Positions 17,550 through 25,611 of a DNA stretch of 64,000 nucleotides are shown here, in pieces. The stretch is from Haloplasma contractile SSD-17B (GTDB lineage: Bacteria; Bacillota_I; Bacilli_A; Haloplasmatales; Haloplasmataceae): positions 1 to 64,000 of the forward strand of contig NZ_AFNU02000006.1 of assembly GCF_000215935.2 (NCBI RefSeq), written 5' to 3'. The notes beneath the pieces were generated by a model. That model saw only the letters and a list, made by a program, of their open reading frames with translations. It made no database searches and was not told the origin of the DNA. Numbering within the stretch: position 1 is the first letter of the stretch; each line of letters begins with the position of its first letter. The position numbers and the translations under genes are program-made.

Positions 17550-17915
17550 ATGAGGAAAGAGAGTCTATATCGATTTCATGATGATGTTCATTCTCATGAG
17601 GTAGAAATACGGTTTAATAACGGCGACTCCGTTCATGATCATCGTATGACCGGAGCAACTTCTTATGATTTAGGTCATGAGCATAAGTATGATACATCAA
17701 CTGATATGAGTGCTAATGTAACAGGGCACACGCATCAATACTTTGGTGTCACAACTGTTGATGCTAAACACCAACATGAGATGAGAGGACAAACAGGACC
17801 TGCTATCTATAATTCGAATGGAAGCCATTATCACGAGTATATTGGAGAGACATCGACTAATGGTAGTAGACCCCATGTTCATCAATATATGGGTAAAACT
17901 AAGTCTAGAAAATAA
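17550..17915 (+). CDS. ymaF: Histidine-rich YmaF-family protein
   Basis: A small protein of 121 residues with 15 histidines arranged mostly as HxH pairs in repeats of the form HxHxY-x-G-x-T (for example GHTHQYFGVTT, SHYHEYIGET, PHVHQYMGKT). This is the pattern of the YmaF family, whose role is unsettled; metal binding is plausible from the composition. I chose ATG 17550 because GAAAGGG lies at good spacing; an ATG at 17532 lacks a ribosome site. It follows the his-purH operon by about 260 bases and ends at a strong terminator. Confidence 0.8.
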   Translation: MRKESLYRFHDDVHSHEVEIRFNNGDSVHDHRMTGATSYDLGHEHKYDTSTDMSANVTGHTHQYFGVTTVDAKHQHEMRGQTGPAIYNSNGSHYHEYIGETSTNGSRPHVHQYMGKTKSRK

Positions 17916-17925
17916 GTATAACGAT

Positions 17926-17976
17926 ACAAAAAGACTTGTCTTATTATGAACATAAAAGACAAGTCTTTTTGTATTT
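17926..17976 (+). terminator. Strong intrinsic terminator after ymaF
   Basis: A 15-bp inverted repeat (ACAAAAAGACTTGTC / GACAAGTCTTTTTGT) has a 17-base loop and T-run. Its A-rich 5' arm makes it potentially bidirectional. Confidence 0.85.
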
Positions 17977-18172
17977 ATATAAATCATTTAATGATAGTTG
18001 ATTAGGGATTTCTATAATAATTTTTATAATTCATACATAAATACGGTTTTATTATGTCGTTGGTATGAATAGACTATATTAACACAATCATTTTATTCAA
18101 TTAATTACGTAGATAAATAAAAGAAGATTTAGTATAAAATGATATAAAAGAGGAGTAGGGAGATGAACTATT

Positions 18173-18880
18173 ATGAGTGCAAAACAGTGGCTGTATGCTA
18201 ATCTTGCAAATGCCATTACAATTGTTAATCTCATCTCTGGAATTTGTGCAATTATATTAATCATGGATGATCAACTAAAAGCAGCTTGTATTTTCATTTT
18301 AATAGGCATGGTCGCTGATGGACTAGATGGTAAAGTGGCTTATCTACTAAATACATCAAGTGAAATAGGTAAACAACTTGACTCACTTTGTGATGTAATT
18401 ACGTTTGGATTAGCTCCGTCATTGTTAATTTATAAGTTCTATTTTGTAGACATTGGAATTGTTGCCATATCTGTAAGCTGTATATTTGTAGTTGCAAGTG
18501 TAGTACGCTTAGCACGCTATAACGTAATGGAAGCCAGTGATCACTTTAAAGGGTTGCCCATTACAATAGCGGGTGGGTTCTTAATTTCATTAGTATTAGT
18601 AGATCGTAGTATAAATGATTATATGGTGATGATTATTGTTAGCTTATTAGCTATATTAATGGTAAGTTCAATTACTTATAATAATTTTAAACAATGCATA
18701 AAACATTTGAATCCTAAAATAGTTGCAGTACTCTTATTATTTATAGTACTAGGTGGAAGCCTATTTAGGGGGAAATGGCTAATTGCTTTATTGTTTGTGT
18801 ATATCATACATGGAATAGTGATAACGGTGTTCAATAAGATGATGATTCTATTGAATCAAGTAAAAAACTATAAAGTTTGA
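18173..18880 (+). CDS. pssA: CDP-alcohol phosphatidyltransferase, probable phosphatidylserine synthase
   Basis: A 235-residue integral membrane protein with about 6-8 transmembrane segments. The CDP-alcohol phosphotransferase motif is at about residues 49-74: DGLDGKVAY followed by GKQLDSLCD and VITFGLAPS. The LDSLxDxxTFGxAPS continuation is characteristic of PssA rather than PgsA. The normally invariant Arg of DGxxAR is Tyr here (DGKVAY). It probably transfers phosphatidyl groups from CDP-diacylglycerol to serine, with the altered motif a caution. ATG 18173 is preceded by GAGGAGTAGGGAG. Monocistronic, with a terminator downstream. Confidence 0.8.
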   Translation: MSAKQWLYANLANAITIVNLISGICAIILIMDDQLKAACIFILIGMVADGLDGKVAYLLNTSSEIGKQLDSLCDVITFGLAPSLLIYKFYFVDIGIVAISVSCIFVVASVVRLARYNVMEASDHFKGLPITIAGGFLISLVLVDRSINDYMVMIIVSLLAILMVSSITYNNFKQCIKHLNPKIVAVLLLFIVLGGSLFRGKWLIALLFVYIIHGIVITVFNKMMILLNQVKNYKV

Positions 18881-18895
18881 ACTTGACCTTAATTC

Positions 18896-18934
18896 AAAAG
18901 GAGCGGATCTATAAAGTACAGACTGCTCCTTTTT
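18896..18934 (+). terminator. Intrinsic terminator after pssA
   Basis: AAAAGGAGC pairs with GCTCCTTTT, followed by T. The loop is about 20 bases. It ends the pssA transcript. Confidence 0.75.
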
Positions 18935-19062
18935 AGTGTTTAATATTATAATTAAAACGGTATATACTTATGATTATTATTTTGCACATAGTCAAATATA
19001 GAAGATAGTGTCAAAAGGGATGAATACTTTATTTATAAAAAACTAGTTGATTTCCCATTTCT

Positions 19063-19866
19063 CTAGATTAAAAAAAGTAAGATAATAATAGAAGCTGTAC
19101 AGGCACTAGTAAAGTTAACGACGTCATTCGTGACTAGACGAATCCCACTTTTGAGTTCAGTTTTATGATTATGGTGATGTTTGTGTTCAGTTATTTTAAG
19201 ACAAATGGGACACTTATATCTTGCTTGGATTGTAGCACCTAAATAACTATCTATAAAGCAACCGATGACACCTCCAAGTGTTATTATTACGAAAATTGGA
19301 ATAGCTGATTGTAATGATGTTATTCCGAATAGATATAGCATTAAACTATAAATGAGGGCTATAAACGTAGCCCCTGAGAAGGAAGCAAGAGTACCTAATA
19401 AACTGATACCACCTGATAATCCCCTTTGTATGGGTTGTAAATTTAGAATTGACCATGTTTTCCCCTGACTTAAAACCCCTAACTCTGAGGCCCACGTATC
19501 TGAGTTACTAGTGGCGATTGTTACTGCAGAAGCGACGCCAAAGTGAATATAATTAGTAAAATAATAAATTATAGCGAACAGAACGGGTAGAAAGCCATTA
19601 GCAAGTACTTGAAGGTAATCCCTCCTCCCTCCATTTACATTTACAGCCATATGGACTTTTTTCTGCGATTCCTTATACTTTGTTAAAAGACTGGATGAGA
19701 CGAAGAAAGCCATCAACGTAATCCAAAGAATGAATGAACCAAAAAAGAATAAAAGAGTTGATACTATAATTGCCGCATAGAATCCACTTATCGATAATGA
19801 ATCCTTTTTATAAGCACCATAAGCTAACATAAAGCTTAATATAAGCCCATATAATAAATTAATCAT
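19063..19866 (-). CDS. DUF92 / TMEM19-family membrane protein, VTE6-like isoprenyl-phosphate kinase candidate
   Basis: A 267-residue protein with about seven transmembrane helices. Conserved DUF92 signatures are GRRDYLQVLANG, the cytoplasmic segment ATSNSDTWASELGVLS, and PIQRGLSGGISLLGT, followed by CFIDSYLGATIQ. Plant VTE6, the phytyl-phosphate kinase, belongs to this family, so a role phosphorylating an isoprenyl phosphate to the diphosphate is a reasonable hypothesis; the bacterial activity is not established here. A His-rich cytoplasmic loop (KHHHNH) follows a CPIC motif. The ATG at 19866 follows GGAGGTG on the minus strand. It is second in a two-gene operon behind a SEC59/VTE5-like kinase. 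Confidence 0.75.
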   Translation of the reverse strand: MINLLYGLILSFMLAYGAYKKDSLSISGFYAAIIVSTLLFFFGSFILWITLMAFFVSSSLLTKYKESQKKVHMAVNVNGGRRDYLQVLANGFLPVLFAIIYYFTNYIHFGVASAVTIATSNSDTWASELGVLSQGKTWSILNLQPIQRGLSGGISLLGTLASFSGATFIALIYSLMLYLFGITSLQSAIPIFVIITLGGVIGCFIDSYLGATIQARYKCPICLKITEHKHHHNHKTELKSGIRLVTNDVVNFTSACTASIIILLFLI

Positions 19867-19879
19867 TGTTTCACCTCCA

Positions 19880-20536
19880 CTAGATCACGGTTAATAGGTA
19901 GTAAAAACATGATGTCAGAATTGGAACGGTTAGATTATCTAGACCTTTCTTAGAGAAAAGTTCAAGAATCGTTGCCACAGTTGAAATTAAAAATACATTT
20001 AAAACTAATTGGACTGGATTATAACAAGAAAGTATTATAATGGCTACAATTGTTGAAGAAATAAACATGACTGCACTTCCAATCACTGATTTATCTTGAT
20101 AGAGTTTTCGTTTACCAAACTTCTTACCAAATACGGCTGCTAAACCATCACCATACCCCATAATTAATATACCTAATGCACCGATATAAGGCTGGTTGAG
20201 GTACAAAAACGTAAACAAAACAAGGACAAGTAATGAGATTGGAAAATAGACTGTTCCTAGATTTGAATCATCGTTTCGCTCCATGGCAGATATAACATTA
20301 AATTTATACGATATAGAGTTAATAATGATGAATACAATAGGAACGATAGAAGCTATTAGGTAATCATCAAAAAAAAGCATAGCAATAATCCACCAATTAC
20401 TAACACCAATATGAATGAATTTACGGCTACCTTCCTCACTTAATCGTGTCCACCTACTAAGTAAAGTGGACATAAAAATAATAAAAAAAACAAATGCAAA
20501 TGAAATAATTAATCCAATAATATTAGGATTACTCAA
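19880..20536 (-). CDS. Dolichol/phytol kinase-like membrane protein (SEC59/VTE5/CDP-DAG synthase-like family)
   Basis: A protein of 218 residues with about six to seven transmembrane helices. Features of the CTP-dependent polyprenol/phytol kinase family are EEGSRKFIHIGVSNWW near the N-terminus and GYGDGLAAVFGKKFGKRK followed by KSVIGSAVMF (CTP/metal-binding loop with G-D-G and basic residues). The likely start is TTG 20536, because AAGGTGG sits 6 bases upstream and contains the alternative GTG at 20545. Together with the DUF92 gene 13 bases downstream it recreates the plant VTE5-VTE6 pair, suggesting an isoprenoid-alcohol salvage or activation pathway. The substrate is unknown. Confidence 0.75.
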   Translation of the reverse strand: MSNPNIIGLIISFAFVFFIIFMSTLLSRWTRLSEEGSRKFIHIGVSNWWIIAMLFFDDYLIASIVPIVFIIINSISYKFNVISAMERNDDSNLGTVYFPISLLVLVLFTFLYLNQPYIGALGILIMGYGDGLAAVFGKKFGKRKLYQDKSVIGSAVMFISSTIVAIIILSCYNPVQLVLNVFLISTVATILELFSKKGLDNLTVPILTSCFYYLLTVI

Positions 20537-20633
20537 AATAACCACCTTCTAAATTAAAATTGTTTTATACTGATTGACTAAATTTATTGTGACACACGAT
20601 CGGTTACTTAGTTTTGTTTGAATTGAATAAACA

Positions 20634-21038
20634 TTATAATTTTCTTCCCTGCTTAAATTGCTCGTTAAAGTATTGCAAATACTCAAATGACTTTTGCCAA
20701 TCAATAGGGAAGAGATGAAAATCACGAACTTCCTATTTAAAAAATAACTCTACCTTAACAGCTAAGTGTTCGAACAAGTTAATGAATGAATCAATAATAA
20801 TATATTGTTTAAGTTCTTGTTCTGTGTAGCAATCCTGTTTCATAAGTTCTTTAGGTATATAAAATCTACCGTGACCTAAATCTTTCCCTATATCACCTAA
20901 TATATTAGTGAGTTGCATTGCATATCCTAATTTTATGGAATATTTTTGTAAATGTAGATAATTTTTTGGTAATAACAGTGGTATAATCATCAATAAGACA
21001 TTACTCGTCACGATGTAACAGTATGGAGAACTCATCAT
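20634..21038 (-). pseudogene. Remnant of a squalene/phytoene (dehydrosqualene) synthase
   Basis: About 100 codons on the minus strand carry the second catalytic region of trans-isoprenyl head-to-head synthases: LGYAMQLTNILGDIGKDL followed by GHGRFYIPKELM, resembling the Asp-rich LTNILRDVGEDxxxGRxYLPxE motif. A shortened YCYIV segment precedes it. The N-terminal half with the first Asp-rich motif is absent, the frame upstream is stopped, and a TAG at 20733-20735 interrupts a further 32 open codons (20634-20732). The gene is therefore decayed. It lies directly upstream of the VTE5/VTE6-like pair, on the same strand. Confidence 0.75.
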
Positions 21039-21330
21039 AGGTTTAATAATTGTTTATTGTTTTTTCATTCTTTGACATATAATCTTATCGTAAATCCAGT
21101 TTATTCATATCATAAGATTACTAAAATCAGATTACTTAAAACAAGGTCTTATTTTAGAATAAGAATAAAAGCATAAAATACAAATGTTAGATACAAAAAT
21201 TGGAAATAAGGTTGACTAATTAAAGTATTTGAATTATATTAATAGACGTAAGGTCATTATTAAGGAGGTTGTTTGTTTGAAAGTCATTGTTCTTAAATAA
21301 GAAGATTGAATGAACTTAATAGGTTAAATT

Positions 21331-21353
21331 CAGATCTTGAAGGATCTGTTTTT
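21331..21353 (+). terminator. Intrinsic terminator after the 7-codon frame
   Basis: CAGATC (21331-21336) pairs with GATCTG (21343-21348) and is followed by five T. It lies about 30 bases after the short MKVIVLK frame. Confidence 0.65.
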
Positions 21354-21443
21354 AAGCAATCTTAAATTTGAGAATAACGATTTTAAAACTTGATACCTGA
21401 ATCAATACATGCTGATGCATGGTGACCTTGCAAAGAGGAATTG

Positions 21444-21482
21444 GGTAAAGAGATGACTATGAGTCGTTTCTTTACCTTTTTT
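21444..21482 (+). terminator. Intrinsic terminator upstream of the methyltransferase gene
   Basis: GGTAAAG pairs with CTTTACC, followed by a T-run (21477-21482). It lies in the leader of the methyltransferase gene, so it could either end an upstream RNA or act as an attenuator; no alternative antiterminator fold was identified by eye. Confidence 0.6.
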
Positions 21483-21544
21483 GTTTTATACCAAAAAAAT
21501 AAAGCTAGAATCAATTAGCTTTAATAAAAAAGGAGAATTAAGCA

Positions 21545-22279
21545 ATGAATTTCTTTGATTTAGTGAATATTTCAGAAAAAGAGATGAAAATATTGAACCC
21601 CATGTTTAAAGAGAAGTTTGAACAGTTAGGTAATAATATGGGGTTAAACGAACAAAAAGCGGTACTTGATTTAGCCTGTGGATTCGGTGAAATACTGGCT
21701 ATATGGGGTACAAAGTTTGGTGTAACAGGAACGGGTGTAGAAATTAGAGAGTACGCTTGTGAAAAAGCACGTAAACGGTTAGAGGAGTTAAATTTAAATA
21801 ATCTAGCAATAGAATGTCAAAATGCTTCTAATTACACTACGAAAAGTAAGTATGATATCGTTTCTGTTATTGGAGCAAGTTTCATTTACAATGGGTTTCA
21901 AAATAGCATTAAGAATATGAAAGCAATGATGAAAGAAGATGGAAAACTTGTTATTGGTGAGCCGTATTTAATTAAAGAGCCTATGAATCAAGATGTAAAA
22001 CAGTTCATCGAAGACGAGGGTGTATTAAATGAGTTTGAATTACTCGAAATCATTCGAAATGAAGGGTTTGAACTTGAATACATGGTTAGGTCAAGTCAAG
22101 ATGAATGGGATTATTATGAATCACAAAATTGGATAGGGTTAAATAAATGGTTAGTGGAAAACCCCTGTCATCCAGATTGGGATACAGTGAAAAATCATTT
22201 GAGAGAAAGTCAAGACAACTACTTTAAGTATGGGAGAGAGTATATAGGCTGGGCAGTTTATGTGTTAAGAGAACAATAA
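21545..22279 (+). CDS. Class I SAM-dependent methyltransferase
   Basis: A 244-residue soluble methyltransferase. Motif I is VLDLACGFGEIL (about residues 39-50) and the acidic ribose-binding residue lies in GTGVEIREYACEKAR; motif IV region is YDIVSVIGASFIYNG. The C-terminal 80 residues (DEWDYYESQNWIGLNKWLVENP) are Trp/Tyr-rich and probably form the substrate pocket. Small-molecule methylation is likely, with an unknown substrate. The ATG follows AAGGAG. A small hairpin (AAAGCTA/TAGCTTT, 21501-21522) precedes the ribosome site. Monocistronic, with a terminator downstream. Confidence 0.8.
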   Translation: MNFFDLVNISEKEMKILNPMFKEKFEQLGNNMGLNEQKAVLDLACGFGEILAIWGTKFGVTGTGVEIREYACEKARKRLEELNLNNLAIECQNASNYTTKSKYDIVSVIGASFIYNGFQNSIKNMKAMMKEDGKLVIGEPYLIKEPMNQDVKQFIEDEGVLNEFELLEIIRNEGFELEYMVRSSQDEWDYYESQNWIGLNKWLVENPCHPDWDTVKNHLRESQDNYFKYGREYIGWAVYVLREQ

Positions 22280-22306
22280 TACAGTAAAAAATATCTATAT
22301 TATAAA

Positions 22307-22337
22307 AAGGATTGAGGGAGCCATCCTCAATCCTTAA
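22307..22337 (+). terminator. Intrinsic terminator after the methyltransferase gene
   Basis: AAGGATTGAGG (22307-22317) pairs with CCTCAATCCTT (22325-22335), an 11-bp perfect stem. The following T-rich tract is weak. Confidence 0.75.
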
Positions 22338-22496
22338 ATATTTTTGTTTAGTATATGGTTTTTTGAAATCATATTTCTCTTTGATTAAGAACTAGTGACA
22401 ATACCTCGATTCCTAACTAGATAAAAATAGATCTTATATTCTCGTTTATTGATAAAATAAACGAACTAAAATAACTATAAACTATATTGTAATTTA

Positions 22497-22505
22497 TGCT
22501 ATAAT
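22497..22505 (+). promoter_or_regulatory. Extended -10 promoter of the CPBP/ABC-2 group
   Basis: TG-C-TATAAT, with no good -35 at 17 bases. It lies about 50 bases before the start of the CPBP-like gene. Confidence 0.55.
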
Positions 22506-22556
22506 GAACATATAATTCCATATAATGGATATATAAATAATTAGTGGAGGTAAATA

Positions 22557-23285
22557 ATGATAAAAAAACAAAAGTATATAAACTGGAGTATGGTAGTTTC
22601 AAGGTTAATATTATTTATAAGTATCCAGTCTTTTATTGCATTTATATTTAATTTATTAGGTAAAGATGAACCATGGATTGAATCTACAAAGTGGTGGCCT
22701 GTTGTGGTACTAATTGCAAATATAATAGGTATAATACTCTTGAGTAAATTATTTAGACAAGAAGGAAAATCCTTTTGGAGTTTATTTCGAATTCAAACAG
22801 ATACGTTGAAAAAAGATTTGATTAATAGTTTAGTGATTATTATATTACTAGGACCTATTGCGTTTATACCGAACGTGTTATTAGCGACAATAATGTTTGA
22901 TGATCCTATGATCGCAATGGAACGATTAATTCATCCTTTACCGCTAATGGTAGCAATCATAAGTGGTATTCTATTTTCCATTACTCAGGGACTAGCTGAA
23001 ATACCAGTTTATTTTTCATATGTAATGCCTAAGTTAAGAGAAAGAGGCTATTCAAAGTGGACCGCCATTATTATTCCGTCTTTGTTTTTAGGAATTCAGC
23101 ATATAGGTGTCCCTTTGATGTTTGATTTAAATTACTTGGTTTGGAGAGGATTTATGTATCTACCATTAGCTTTATTTTTTGGAATTATTATGTATAGAAA
23201 ACCTAGATTGTTACCCTATTTAGCGATTATACATGTATTAATGGATTTATCGTTTGCTATGATGCTAATTGCAGAATCTTATTAA
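22557..23285 (+). CDS. CPBP-family intramembrane protein (motif 1 degenerate)
   Basis: A 242-residue protein with about six to eight transmembrane segments. Motifs 2 and 3 of the CPBP (CAAX protease/bacteriocin-processing) family are recognisable as FLGIQH and HVLMDL, but motif 1 is reduced to LAEIPVYF instead of EExxxR, so a catalytic glutamate is missing and it may be a non-proteolytic paralogue. The ATG follows GTGGAGGT. It sits 73 bases before an ABC-2 ATPase/permease pair, suggesting a shared envelope or export function, though no bacteriocin-like precursor was seen nearby. Confidence 0.65.
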   Translation: MIKKQKYINWSMVVSRLILFISIQSFIAFIFNLLGKDEPWIESTKWWPVVVLIANIIGIILLSKLFRQEGKSFWSLFRIQTDTLKKDLINSLVIIILLGPIAFIPNVLLATIMFDDPMIAMERLIHPLPLMVAIISGILFSITQGLAEIPVYFSYVMPKLRERGYSKWTAIIIPSLFLGIQHIGVPLMFDLNYLVWRGFMYLPLALFFGIIMYRKPRLLPYLAIIHVLMDLSFAMMLIAESY

Positions 23286-23358
23286 ATAGATATATTCTAT
23301 GTTCTATACGAGATACTATATTGTATAAAATTTATAAAAAATAAACTGGAGGCTTAAT

Positions 23359-24258
23359 ATGATTGAAGTTAAAAATCTAACTGTAAAGTATGGAGATAAA
23401 ATGGCTGTTGATGATATATCCTTTAGTGTAAATAAAAATGAAATCTTTGGAATTATAGGAGAAAATGGAGCGGGAAAAACAACCATTACTGAATGTATAG
23501 AAGGGATAAGGACATTTAATAAAGGAACCATCACTATAAAAGGTATGGATCCCGTAAAACAAAAAAAAGAAATCCAACACATAATCGGAGTTCAATTACA
23601 GGAAACAACCTATCCAAAGCGAATTAAAGTCAAAGAACTATGTGAACTATTCGCCTCTTTTTATGTTGATACAAAAGATTATAAGGAATTAATCGCTGAG
23701 TTCAAATTAAATGATCAATTGAATCAGTATGTTGAAAAACTAAGCGGTGGACAGCGCCAAAGGTTATCGATTATATTAGCACTGCTTCATAATCCTGAAG
23801 TAGTTTTCTTGGATGAACTAACAACAGGACTTGACCCAAGGTCGCGAAGAGATATGTGGGACTATATTTTACATCTTAAAGAAAAAGGTGTCACGGTAGT
23901 AATGACTACCCACTTTATGGATGAAGCAGAATATTTATGTGATCGATTAGCCATTTTTAATAAAGGAAGGTTAGTAGAACTTGATACAGTTCCAAACCTA
24001 ATAAAAAAACTTGACTATAAAGAGAAAATAAGCTTTATGGTAAAAGGAGATTTTGATGAATCAATTCTAAATAACGTACATGTTTTAAAGGTTAGAAAAC
24101 GAAAGGTAGAGTACATTTTATATGGAACAAAAGGTCTAAGTGATTTTATAAAAGATGTTCTTGATAAAAATCAGACGAAATACTTTAACTTAAAAGTAAC
24201 TCAACCGAACATAGAAGATGTTTTTTTTGAGTTTACAGATCGAGAGGTCAACTACTAA
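23359..24258 (+). CDS. ABC-2 type exporter ATP-binding protein
   Basis: A 299-residue ATPase of the CcmA/DrrA type. Walker A is GENGAGKTT (about residues 34-42), the signature is LSGGQRQRL, Walker B is VVFLDELTTGLDP and the switch His lies in TTHFMDEAE. The C-terminal 80 residues form the regulatory extension typical of this group. The ATG follows GGAGGC. Its stop overlaps the start of the permease by one base (TAATG). It energises export by the partner; the substrate is unknown. Confidence 0.93.
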   Translation: MIEVKNLTVKYGDKMAVDDISFSVNKNEIFGIIGENGAGKTTITECIEGIRTFNKGTITIKGMDPVKQKKEIQHIIGVQLQETTYPKRIKVKELCELFASFYVDTKDYKELIAEFKLNDQLNQYVEKLSGGQRQRLSIILALLHNPEVVFLDELTTGLDPRSRRDMWDYILHLKEKGVTVVMTTHFMDEAEYLCDRLAIFNKGRLVELDTVPNLIKKLDYKEKISFMVKGDFDESILNNVHVLKVRKRKVEYILYGTKGLSDFIKDVLDKNQTKYFNLKVTQPNIEDVFFEFTDREVNY

Positions 24259-25025
24259 TGAAAATATCTAGGTTATTTTTGCTAATAAAATATGAATTTA
24301 AATTGTACTTTAGAGAATTTATGGCGTTCTTCTTTACCTTAATTTTTCCTATCATGATTTTCTTATTATTTGGGACTGTTTACGCGGATTCAATTGATCC
24401 ATTTTGGAGCAATGAAATAAGTGAGGATGTACGTTATATTGATACATTTACACCTAACCTCATGTTTTTAGTGATATTAACATCAGGAATCATGTCACTT
24501 CCGATTGGAATTGCTGAATACAGAGAACATAAAATTCTAAAGCGGTATAGAGCGACACCGATATCGCCACTATACTTACTAGGAGCTAAGGCTCTTATGT
24601 TAATGTCGCTTGTTATCATTGGTGGTGGTCTTGTTTTTTTGCTAGGTCAGTTTCTATACAACGTTCAAATAATAGGCTCATTTATACCAATTATGGGATC
24701 ACTAATAATAGCCATGATTGCAATCTATTCATTAGGATTGTTAATGGCTAGCTTAGTGAGCAGTGCACGCTCTGCAAATGCAGCAGCTAATTTAATCTAT
24801 TTTCCGTTTATGTTTTTATCAGGGACATTATTTCCTCTTAGTATGTTACCTGATGCTGTAAGAGCCGCAACGAATATAGTTCCTGCTAAGCATGCTGTTA
24901 CACTCCTTCAAGCTGCCTGGGTTGGAGAATCACTTTCGAATTATATATTGGAAATTGTAGTATTAATTATGATTACTATTGTATCAATCTTTATAACAAT
25001 CGTAACCTTTAAGTGGGAGAGTTAG
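24258..25025 (+). CDS. ABC-2 type exporter permease
   Basis: A 255-residue membrane protein with six transmembrane segments, of the DrrB/ABC2_membrane group. It contains IAEYREHKILKRYRATPISP, the conserved cytoplasmic coupling segment, and FLSGTLFPLSMLPDAVR near TM5-6. It overlaps the ATPase gene by one base, so the two form a complete exporter. A weak hairpin follows the stop. Confidence 0.92.
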   Translation: MKISRLFLLIKYEFKLYFREFMAFFFTLIFPIMIFLLFGTVYADSIDPFWSNEISEDVRYIDTFTPNLMFLVILTSGIMSLPIGIAEYREHKILKRYRATPISPLYLLGAKALMLMSLVIIGGGLVFLLGQFLYNVQIIGSFIPIMGSLIIAMIAIYSLGLLMASLVSSARSANAAANLIYFPFMFLSGTLFPLSMLPDAVRAATNIVPAKHAVTLLQAAWVGESLSNYILEIVVLIMITIVSIFITIVTFKWES

Positions 25026-25039
25026 TATCATTAATATCT

Positions 25040-25070
25040 TAACCCTAGATGAAAGTAATTAGGGTTATTT
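25040..25070 (+). terminator. Weak hairpin terminator after the ABC-2 permease
   Basis: AACCCTA (25041-25047) pairs with TAGGGTT (25060-25066), followed by ATTT. The U-run is poor, so readthrough into the GNAT gene is possible. Confidence 0.4.
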
Positions 25071-25102
25071 AAATTTAAAGTGAGAAAAGAGGAGAAATTG
25101 AA

Positions 25103-25582
25103 ATGTGTATTGAAATTATAGAAGTTAAAAAGAAAAATTACTCAGAATTTATGGATATGATAAACTGGAGACAATCAGGAGTAAGAGCTAAAGAACTACG
25201 AAAAGAAGATAAGTTAAATCCTTATTCAATACAACAATTAAGTTATGGAGACTGTTTAACTAGTAATCATTTTTTCATATATGCAGCAAAAGTTAATAAC
25301 GAAATGGTAGGGTATATCAATGCTTGTGTAATACCTAAACCAGATCGTAGGAAAGGAACTTTATTTATAGATGAAGTGTGGACACAACCCTCTTATCGAA
25401 ATAGAGGTATAGCAAGAACTTTATTAAATAGAGTAATAGAACTTGGAGAAGAACTAAATCTGTGGGAATGTCGCTTGACGTTTGATTTAACCAATAAAGC
25501 GTCAACAAAGATTTATAGAGAAGCGGGATTTAAGGAAAAATCATGTATGTTTGGACGTTTGTCGCTAAATGACAAAGAATAG
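25103..25582 (+). CDS. GNAT family N-acetyltransferase
   Basis: A 159-residue acetyltransferase. The acetyl-CoA loop is QPSYRNRGIARTLL (about residues 94-107), preceded by FIDEVWT, and the late strand is LTFDLTNKASTKIYREAGF. The ATG follows AAGAGGAGA. It is followed by an aminoglycoside-phosphotransferase-like gene after 29 bases, so the two may be co-transcribed small-molecule modifying enzymes. Confidence 0.85.
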   Translation: MCIEIIEVKKKNYSEFMDMINWRQSGVRAKELRKEDKLNPYSIQQLSYGDCLTSNHFFIYAAKVNNEMVGYINACVIPKPDRRKGTLFIDEVWTQPSYRNRGIARTLLNRVIELGEELNLWECRLTFDLTNKASTKIYREAGFKEKSCMFGRLSLNDKE

Positions 25583-25611
25583 ATCGTAATAAAAAGAGCG
25601 TGGTGATAGAA

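Larger units (their letters stand above)
21039..21544. other. Intergenic region with a gene relic and two terminators
   Basis: This roughly 500-base stretch lies between the decayed prenyl synthase (minus) and the methyltransferase (plus). It holds a strong ribosome site AAGGAGG at 21262-21268 before a reading frame of only 7-8 codons (TTG 21277 to TAA 21300, residues MKVIVLK), then terminators at 21331-21353 and 21444-21482 and a hairpin at 21501-21522. The short frame may be the surviving 5' end of a deleted gene or a leader. Between 21380 and 21440 I recognised no known riboswitch. Confidence 0.45.

Noticed and set aside
21380-21480. Riboswitch upstream of the methyltransferase gene
   Set aside because: Compared by eye with SAM, TPP, preQ1, fluoride and guanidine consensus features and found no match; only a terminator hairpin is supported.
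22557-25025. Bacteriocin production/immunity locus
   Set aside because: CPBP plus ABC-2 genes occur in such loci, but no precursor peptide or maturation enzyme was found around them.
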